Shown piece by piece: positions 58,249-64,000 of a stretch of DNA of 64,000 nt; the first letter of the stretch is position 1; the number at the start of each line of letters is the position of its first letter. This DNA comes from an uncultured bacterium. Lineage in GTDB: Bacteria > Verrucomicrobiota > Lentisphaeria > Victivallales > UBA1829. The notes beneath the pieces were generated by a model that did not search any database, was not told the origin of the DNA, and worked only from the letters and a program-made list of their open reading frames with translations. Location: positions 21,204 through 85,203 of the forward strand of contig URKJ01000020.1 of the NCBI GenBank assembly GCA_900548385.1, given 5' to 3'. The position numbers were made by a program, and so were the translations under genes.

Positions 58249-61200
58249 TTACGGTTTGAAAATCAGGTTTCCCCAGACAAACGGATTCTGATGCGGATGC
58301 TCCGGGTGCGGAGTAAAAACCGCACGCTTTCCTCCGGCATCCCGGTTGACAACCTCCAGGGAAAACCCGCAGCCGTCCTCCGCTTTGGGATTCACCCCCG
58401 GCAGCAGAGACCACGGGAAAAACAGCTCATACTGTGTGATTCCGTTCCGGTGCGCAATGACGGCTTTCACCTGATCCGTCTCCCGCGCAGGCTCTCCCGC
58501 CAACACAACCGGCTTGCCGCCGGTCAGAGCAATGCGGAACGGCATATCGTCCGCGTCATACGACTTGACGCCTTCCCGCGCATTGTTTCCCGGATTGAAA
58601 TAAACAACGATGGAATCATACTTCCAGAAATCCGTTTTCCCCGGCGGCGGCAGAAAATCCCGGTCCTCCACCCGGACGTTCAGCGCGATTCCCTCTCCGC
58701 TCCACCGGACCGCATAATCCGCGGAACAATTCGCCGCCCGGCTGTAACCCATTCCGGCAGAACAGCAGGGAAGCGGATGCCGGGACGCTGTTTCCGGAAT
58801 CTGAAACCGGGAACCGGAAAGTCCGTTCCAACGCTCCGCAATGATCGGAAGATGACGGATCGTTCGGACTTCTTCCACTCCGTCCACGGTACAGGACAGA
58901 TGAAAAACCGCAAGTTTTCCCGGAGCGCTCCGGTGCTTTGAAAACACGAATTCCACCCGGCGTTCCTCTCCGGCGGAAAGCGCAACGGATTTATCGTTTT
59001 GCCTGACCTCCCATCCATCCGGCAGCGAGGTCAGAGAAAAGTGCCCTTTCACGTTTTTGGCGGAATGATTCTTCAGGATCAGCTCCAGCCTGCTCCCATC
59101 CGCGGAAAACCGGGGTCTTACCGTAAATCCCGAACGGCTGGGATCCGATTTCAAACTCTTATGCTGAAGAGCATAATACGCCGCGGCGATCCGTCCGGCA
59201 TCGTACAGCTTTTTCGCCCGATCCGCAGCGGGATTTTTCGTCCCGGAAGCGGCAAGACGCGATTCTACAAACTGTTTGAGCGGTTCGGGAATCTGCTGTA
59301 CCACCCGCACGACCGGAACCGCATGATCCTGACGGAATACCCGCAGTTCAAAAGCGTCAAGGCCGACCGAAGCGGAATTTTCCGGTTTCCCGGTAACGGA
59401 ATCGGTCAGCCGGAACGGCCGTTTCCCCTCCAGTTTCACCGTGCAGCGCCACGCGCAGAGATTGACCATGTAGAGAACGGAACCGTTCTGCCGCACAAAT
59501 ACGGGATCGTTGACTCCGGGCGCGGGTGTAAACGGCAGACGCGGAATCTCGGAGAACGCGCGGTAAAAACGGCGGAATTCCTCATGAGCCCCGGCTTCCG
59601 GATTGCCCCACCAGCCGTAATTGATCATCTGCGGATCCGTCTGCGCAACCGCCCACGCGAAATTTTCCAACGCAAACGCATTGTCCGGCAGTGGAGTGGA
59701 AAATGAAATCAGATTTCTGCGTTCCGTTCCCTTTGACGTGGGAACGTGCCCTCCGCCCGCCCACATTTCCAGATTGCTGTGCTGCGTGATCTGAAGCGAC
59801 CGGATGCCGGAGATTTTCCAGAGAGAAAACAGTTCATCTGAGAAATTCATCGTCCGTTCGTCCGCCTTGTCGTTGCGGATTCTGCTGTAATTCGGACGGA
59901 AATCGGGCAATACGGTCAGGTTCGGGATCTTTGCAAGAGCGGCAAGGTCGAGTCCCTGTTCCCGGTAGTGACGGTTCAGGTCCGGAAGTCTCCCCTGCTC
60001 CAGTTCTTTTTTCAATGCGGGCGCAACTCTGGCAAGCGTGACGCGGAGAATCAGCTTCCTGCCGTTCAGTTCGCGGACCAGCGACTCGACAAGCCCGGTC
60101 ACTTTCCGGCAGCGCCAACTGATCCAGCGTTCCCACTCATGCTGTTTCAGCCACTCGTACCGTTTCCCGAACCGGTCGGTTCCGGAGAAGGCGGGAAGCC
60201 CGGAGCCGCTCTCTTCCCGGTACAGGGAAGTCGTATAATCACCATATCCGTAGCGCGGATCCGAAAAATGCAGCGGTTCGGAAGCCTGATAATCAATTCC
60301 CTGAAACATCGGCGATCTCTGATAGCGCTCCACACAGGCGCGGAAAATCCTGCGGAACGTCCGGACCGCTTCCGGATGGATCGGGTTGATCGCACGGTGC
60401 CGGATCTGTGCCAGAGAATTCTCCGCGCTGAACAGTTCCGGAGCGTCCGCGCCCCGGCTTGCGGCATGATCGAAATCCCGGCTCAGCAGTTCTCCGCCCA
60501 TCTCCATGGCAAACCCGGTCGGAAGATTGCGGGTTCCCCAGCCGGAAAGATGATTGAGGGAAAGGTAATACGGAATCCGCTCACGGTCCGCGGTCTTCGC
60601 CAGCATGTCAAGATGCGCAGGGGGAAAATGCCCCTGTGAATAAAGGCTGTCGGACAGGCGCCGGTCACCGGGAGCGCTGTTGCCGCCGTAATCGTAAAAC
60701 AGCGTATTCCAGATGCTCCAGCCGATATAACGGGAGTACCGGACCATGACATCGTATTTTTCCCGCCAGAAATCGTAATTCGTCGTCACCCGGTTCCACT
60801 GATACTGGTTGAACCAGGTGTAAGAGAGCATGGTGGGATCCTCGTTCCAGATCATGATCTTCCGTCCATCCGGGTTCAGACGGTTCATCGGGAGATGTTC
60901 TTTGAGTTCGTAAAGCCGTATTTTTGAAACCGCCGGACCGTTTTCCCCGTTCGGGTTGAAATGGGAGCCGAACATAATGCCGATTTCCGGCTTGTTCTTC
61001 GCCGTCATGAAGAAAAAACCTTTGGTCTGAAAACGCTTTGTCAGCGGAAAATTGTCGCCGGTAATGACGCCGCACGCATCCAGAAACGGAGACGCGAACG
61101 AATCCCCTGAAACCTGCGAGATTCCGCAGTAAAACGTGCGGATCCGATCATCAGGATATTCAAATTCCAACCAGTGGGGACGTCCCGGATTCTTCAGGGC

Positions 61201-63129
61201 AACCCGATAGGTGAACCCGCTGTTGGGAACTTTGCCAAGCGTTTCCCGGAATTTCCTGCCGTTCAGGGTTCCGATACGGCAGACGCCGTCATCCGCATAC
61301 CGTCCCGGCAAAGGCGCGGCGGAACAGTCGATTTCCGCGATCAGCTCTCTCTTCAGAGTTCCGGAATCCGGCTGGTCGGAAAGCCGGATGTTATGTACAA
61401 CGGGAAGAACCGCGGAAAAAGAATCACCCGCGGAATTCGTCATGGTCACGCGGTAATCTCCCGCTTTTTCCGGCGTGAACGAAAACTCCCGGACCGCATA
61501 GGAACGGGCGGGAACGGTGACGGAAAGCGTATCTCCGGCTACGGCTTTGCCGTCCGGTGCATACACCGTCACGGAACGGGTCTCCGTCCGTTCCGCCGTA
61601 CCCGGATTGTCAAACCCGACGCGGAACGCGGTCTTTTCTCCGGCGATCGCGGAAAAATCCAGCATAAACGGCGTCAGCGGTCTCCGCTCCACATACTGTT
61701 TCATGACTTCGTCCGCCGTCAGCGCATTCCGGTAAAGACGCACTCCGGCAATCGCGCCTTGGAACGATAGAATGCGCCCGTACCGTCCGAAACTGATCCC
61801 GGACGCCGTTTCGGGACCGCTCATCCAGTCCCGGAACAGAACGAGACGCCCGTCAAAATAAATTTTCCGGTAACTGCTGTTGTCCCAGACCCAGGCGACA
61901 TGATGCCATTCCCCTTTGAACATCTGTTTCGGAACACTGCAGTAGAGCGTTTTCTGGAAATAGAGGCGTGCATGTGCAAGATCGGCGGAGCAGCTGGTTT
62001 TGTCAAGCCGCCAGAATCCTTCCGGGGACGGATCGAATGTATAGTCCTTATTGAAACGGACCCAGAACGAGAGAGAGCCCGACATCAGTTTCTGTTTTTC
62101 CGCAAACGGAAAATGCAGACTGCTTTCTCTGGAAAATTCCGCACAGGCACCCATGAACGGATCGTTTTTCCGGACGATGTTCCTTTCCTGCTGCCCGGGC
62201 GACGCTCCGATGAAATCATTCCGGAAAATCAGCTCCGCCTTTTCTATTTTCCGGTCGGAGACGGAACTGTCGTCCGGTGTCAGGAACGGTTTCCCGATCT
62301 CCACCGGAGCGGCTGCTTTCACATCAAGCCGCCAACGGTAGAGCTGATCGTCGGAAGAGGCGGGAAACACGAATTCGTAAGTATTGTTCTCATCCGTTGT
62401 GTGAATAACGGGAGACGCGGTATGCGTCGCTTTCCATCCGGCAACTTTTTTCCAGTTGCCCGATGTCAGATAAAAACGGATCTCCGCCTTGCCCCGGACC
62501 CGGACCGAAGTTTTCAGCCGCGATTTCTCCGGCAGAATCAGCAGCGGAGAAGAAAGGGAGAAGCTGGAGTTCGCCTCACACCGCAGCATATCGTCCGTCC
62601 GGGAAAACTTCAGAACGCGTTTCCGTTTCCGGTCGTTGTTGGTGACCATCCATCCGCCGGCGGGAGCGCTGCCGTCCGGAAGCAGTTCCAGTTCGGACGC
62701 GGGGATCAGGTTTTCTCCCGGTTTCATTACCGCCGGAACGACCCGGATTCCGCTCAGCCGGATCTTTCCCGGAGCGGTCACGGCGGGAATTCCGCTGATC
62801 CGCAGCATGCTTCCGGAAGCGGATTTCAGTTTAAGCGGAATCCGCAGCTGCTGAACATAACAGGCATTCGGAAACGGAATCCCTGTTTTCACTTTGCCTG
62901 CCACGGCCTCCGCATGCAGTTTCCCGCCCGGAGCACCGTTTTCCAGAATACCGTCACACAGCACATAATAGTTTCCGGCGGGCAGCTTGCGGAACCATAC
63001 CGAAAGCAGATTGCTCTGCCATGCGGTCCCGTTTTCCAACGGTTTGGAACTCCGGTCCCCGATCAGCACTTCCGCAGCGGAAGCGACAACCGCACCGGCG
63101 CAGAACGCCGCAAAAAGAAATTTGCGCAT
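58249..63129 (-). CDS. Giant secreted multidomain protein: LamG-like, glycosidase-like barrel, CBM9-like
   Basis: A 1,626-residue protein with signal peptide (MRKFLFAAFCAGAVVASAAE). Two beta-rich modules come first (to about 310). A LamG/concanavalin-like domain follows at about 330-490: SLSFWVRFNKDYTF, GEWHHVAWVWDNS, KIYFDGRLVLFRD and GAIAGVRLYRNALTADEV. Then comes an Ig-like region and, from about 750 to 1110, a probable TIM barrel: WNEDPTMLSYTWFNQYQW, GWSIWNTLFYDYGG, IPYYLSLNHLSGWG and FQGIDYQASEPLHFSD. Its family was not recognised; the Glu in QASEPLHF is a candidate catalytic residue. The C-terminal 160 residues are CBM9-like (VYFNPGNNAREG, YELFFPWSLLPG). The start at 63129 is set by AAAGGAAGAGAATT; a longer frame is rejected. 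Confidence 0.78.
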   Translation of the reverse strand: MRKFLFAAFCAGAVVASAAEVLIGDRSSKPLENGTAWQSNLLSVWFRKLPAGNYYVLCDGILENGAPGGKLHAEAVAGKVKTGIPFPNACYVQQLRIPLKLKSASGSMLRISGIPAVTAPGKIRLSGIRVVPAVMKPGENLIPASELELLPDGSAPAGGWMVTNNDRKRKRVLKFSRTDDMLRCEANSSFSLSSPLLILPEKSRLKTSVRVRGKAEIRFYLTSGNWKKVAGWKATHTASPVIHTTDENNTYEFVFPASSDDQLYRWRLDVKAAAPVEIGKPFLTPDDSSVSDRKIEKAELIFRNDFIGASPGQQERNIVRKNDPFMGACAEFSRESSLHFPFAEKQKLMSGSLSFWVRFNKDYTFDPSPEGFWRLDKTSCSADLAHARLYFQKTLYCSVPKQMFKGEWHHVAWVWDNSSYRKIYFDGRLVLFRDWMSGPETASGISFGRYGRILSFQGAIAGVRLYRNALTADEVMKQYVERRPLTPFMLDFSAIAGEKTAFRVGFDNPGTAERTETRSVTVYAPDGKAVAGDTLSVTVPARSYAVREFSFTPEKAGDYRVTMTNSAGDSFSAVLPVVHNIRLSDQPDSGTLKRELIAEIDCSAAPLPGRYADDGVCRIGTLNGRKFRETLGKVPNSGFTYRVALKNPGRPHWLEFEYPDDRIRTFYCGISQVSGDSFASPFLDACGVITGDNFPLTKRFQTKGFFFMTAKNKPEIGIMFGSHFNPNGENGPAVSKIRLYELKEHLPMNRLNPDGRKIMIWNEDPTMLSYTWFNQYQWNRVTTNYDFWREKYDVMVRYSRYIGWSIWNTLFYDYGGNSAPGDRRLSDSLYSQGHFPPAHLDMLAKTADRERIPYYLSLNHLSGWGTRNLPTGFAMEMGGELLSRDFDHAASRGADAPELFSAENSLAQIRHRAINPIHPEAVRTFRRIFRACVERYQRSPMFQGIDYQASEPLHFSDPRYGYGDYTTSLYREESGSGLPAFSGTDRFGKRYEWLKQHEWERWISWRCRKVTGLVESLVRELNGRKLILRVTLARVAPALKKELEQGRLPDLNRHYREQGLDLAALAKIPNLTVLPDFRPNYSRIRNDKADERTMNFSDELFSLWKISGIRSLQITQHSNLEMWAGGGHVPTSKGTERRNLISFSTPLPDNAFALENFAWAVAQTDPQMINYGWWGNPEAGAHEEFRRFYRAFSEIPRLPFTPAPGVNDPVFVRQNGSVLYMVNLCAWRCTVKLEGKRPFRLTDSVTGKPENSASVGLDAFELRVFRQDHAVPVVRVVQQIPEPLKQFVESRLAASGTKNPAADRAKKLYDAGRIAAAYYALQHKSLKSDPSRSGFTVRPRFSADGSRLELILKNHSAKNVKGHFSLTSLPDGWEVRQNDKSVALSAGEERRVEFVFSKHRSAPGKLAVFHLSCTVDGVEEVRTIRHLPIIAERWNGLSGSRFQIPETASRHPLPCCSAGMGYSRAANCSADYAVRWSGEGIALNVRVEDRDFLPPPGKTDFWKYDSIVVYFNPGNNAREGVKSYDADDMPFRIALTGGKPVVLAGEPARETDQVKAVIAHRNGITQYELFFPWSLLPGVNPKAEDGCGFSLEVVNRDAGGKRAVFTPHPEHPHQNPFVWGNLIFKP

Positions 63130-63151
63130 AATTCTCTTCCTTTCTGAATTT

Positions 63152-63895
63152 TCAATGGGGAACATTGGCAGTGGAACCGTACCGGATGTCGATCAGGTTC
63201 GTCGGGAACGGCGCACGGATCCATTTGATATGCTGATCCGCAAACAGGAAATTGGCTCCCCGCGAATGACGCGCGGCTACGCCATACGCCGGGCTCACAG
63301 AATCAAACGGCGAATTTGTTTTATTCAGATGAAAATTGATCATCAGGCTTTTTCTGGTATCTCCGGCAAGCGTATAAATGGAAGGATTCTGATTTCTCCG
63401 GATCTTCATCGTTTCCTTCAGCGACATCCCGTTTTGCGGATAAAAGGTCTGGATGCCGGTCAGCAATGAATTCGTCCCGTAGGAATAGTAAGACTGATAA
63501 TTGAATCCGCTCCATGCATTTTTTACGACGTTGGGATTGCCGGAATAACGGTCTTCATCTCCGGGACAGACAAAAAGTCCTTCCGGCTTTGTCTGAGCCG
63601 CTGTCGTTTCCCTCCGGAAGCCGGTATAACCGAGCCAGTTCAGCATATCGTACCATGCCTGATTGTAAGGAGCTCCCCACGGAAACTGGGAACACGGATA
63701 CCAGTCCTCATTGTCATTCCGGTAGTTTTCCAGAGCAATGCCGCACTGCTTCAGATTTCCAGTACAGCCAATGGTTTTTGCTTTGTCGCGTGCCTTGTTC
63801 AGTGCCGGCAGAAGCATGGCGGCAAGGATGGCGATGATGGAAATTACCACGAGGAGCTCTACAAGGGTGAATGGCGTAAATCTTCTGTTTTTCAT
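63152..63895 (-). CDS. Pseudopilin, first gene of the third glycosidase cassette
   Basis: A 247-residue protein with the prepilin start FTPFTLVELLVVISIIAILA: Glu at +5 and Pro, not Gly, before the predicted cleavage site. The Cys pair (CTGNLKQCG and FVCPGDED) and the end motif RHSRGANFLFADQHIKWI match the other two copies. AAAAAAGGACC precedes the ATG. The stop lies 22 bp before the giant gene start, so the operon order is pseudopilin, 1,626-residue protein, CBM9-like lipoprotein. Its promoter is cut or obscured by the contig end; a TATATA (63951-63956, minus strand) could be the -10. Confidence 0.88.
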   Translation of the reverse strand: MKNRRFTPFTLVELLVVISIIAILAAMLLPALNKARDKAKTIGCTGNLKQCGIALENYRNDNEDWYPCSQFPWGAPYNQAWYDMLNWLGYTGFRRETTAAQTKPEGLFVCPGDEDRYSGNPNVVKNAWSGFNYQSYYSYGTNSLLTGIQTFYPQNGMSLKETMKIRRNQNPSIYTLAGDTRKSLMINFHLNKTNSPFDSVSPAYGVAARHSRGANFLFADQHIKWIRAPFPTNLIDIRYGSTANVPH

Positions 63896-63957
63896 GATCC
63901 GGTCCTTTTTTACTTTCTGTTGTTTTTTACTGTAAAACTATGCGTTCTGTTATATAT

Positions 63958-64000
63958 CTGTCTCTTATACACATCTCCGAGCCCACGAGACGGAGCTACA
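63958..64000. other. Nextera sequencing adapter left at the contig end (not genomic)
   Basis: Positions 63958-63976 read CTGTCTCTTATACACATCT, the reverse complement of the Tn5 mosaic end used in Nextera kits. They are followed by CCGAGCCCACGAGAC, the read-2 side of the adapter, at 63977-63991. The next eight bases (GGAGCTAC) sit where the i7 index lies, and a final A fits the first base of the P7 sequence. True sequence therefore ends near 63957. Confidence 0.97.

Noticed and set aside
1..63957. tRNA, rRNA, CRISPR array, IS element or prophage
   Set aside because: The intergenic gaps are short, none shows a tRNA cloverleaf with T-loop, no regularly spaced repeats, no transposase or integrase was seen by reading the frames.

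Overview
The window looks like a chromosomal piece of a Lentisphaerota bacterium close to Victivallis, probably assembled from a gut sample. This placement is an inference. It rests on three short pseudopilins with the FTL(I/V)ELLV start typical of that phylum, very large secreted glycosidases, many carbohydrate-active enzymes from unrelated families, lipoproteins and an RND pump (a diderm envelope), and moderately high GC. No rRNA, tRNA, CRISPR array, IS element or phage gene was seen. The last 43 bases are not genomic: they are Nextera adapter read-through, so the real sequence ends at about 63957.

Layout. 1-6.4 kb (minus strand): a truncated KamA-type radical SAM gene, glucose-6-phosphate isomerase, and a pseudopilin/clan GH-A glycosidase operon behind a perfect consensus promoter. 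6.5-9.2 kb: an unknown secreted protein coupled to mreC and mreD. 9.3-12.4 kb: a zinc-type ABC operon led by a lipoprotein. 12.6-17.9 kb: small envelope proteins, a GNAT enzyme, hisF, a BamE-like lipoprotein with maf, an RRM protein behind a long structured leader, and an AraC regulator. 17.9-20.6 kb: threonine synthase and a nitronate monooxygenase-like flavoprotein. 20.9-29.9 kb: a GH151-like enzyme, then pseudopilin, CBM9-like protein, divergent GH13 enzyme and GH63-like enzyme. 30-33.4 kb: a Wzt-type ABC ATPase with GT2 and GT8 glycosyltransferases. 33.5-47.4 kb: a GH127 enzyme, dnaE, dxs, a DUF2079 protein and an RND efflux pair. 47.4-57.3 kb: GH16, an ECF sigma factor, AraC divergent from a GH29 fucosidase, a small secreted protein, a sialate O-acetylesterase, gnd and a LolA-like lipoprotein. 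57.3-63.9 kb (minus strand): pseudopilin, a 1,626-residue multidomain protein and a CBM9-like lipoprotein.

How it fits together. Housekeeping genes (pgi, gnd, dxs, thrC, hisF, dnaE, mreCD) are interleaved with a glycan-degrading repertoire in two tiers. One tier is secreted: giant glycosidases and CBM9-like proteins next to pseudopilins, plus the esterase lipoprotein. The other has no signal peptide and is presumably cytoplasmic: GH29, GH151-like, GH127, GH16 and GH63-like enzymes. The fucosidase and O-acetylesterase content suits complex fucosylated, acetylated glycans such as mucin or plant polymers. No SusC/SusD pair, sulfatase or sugar importer lies in the window. The best candidate for an undescribed system is the thrice-repeated pairing of a pseudopilin gene with a giant secreted glycosidase.
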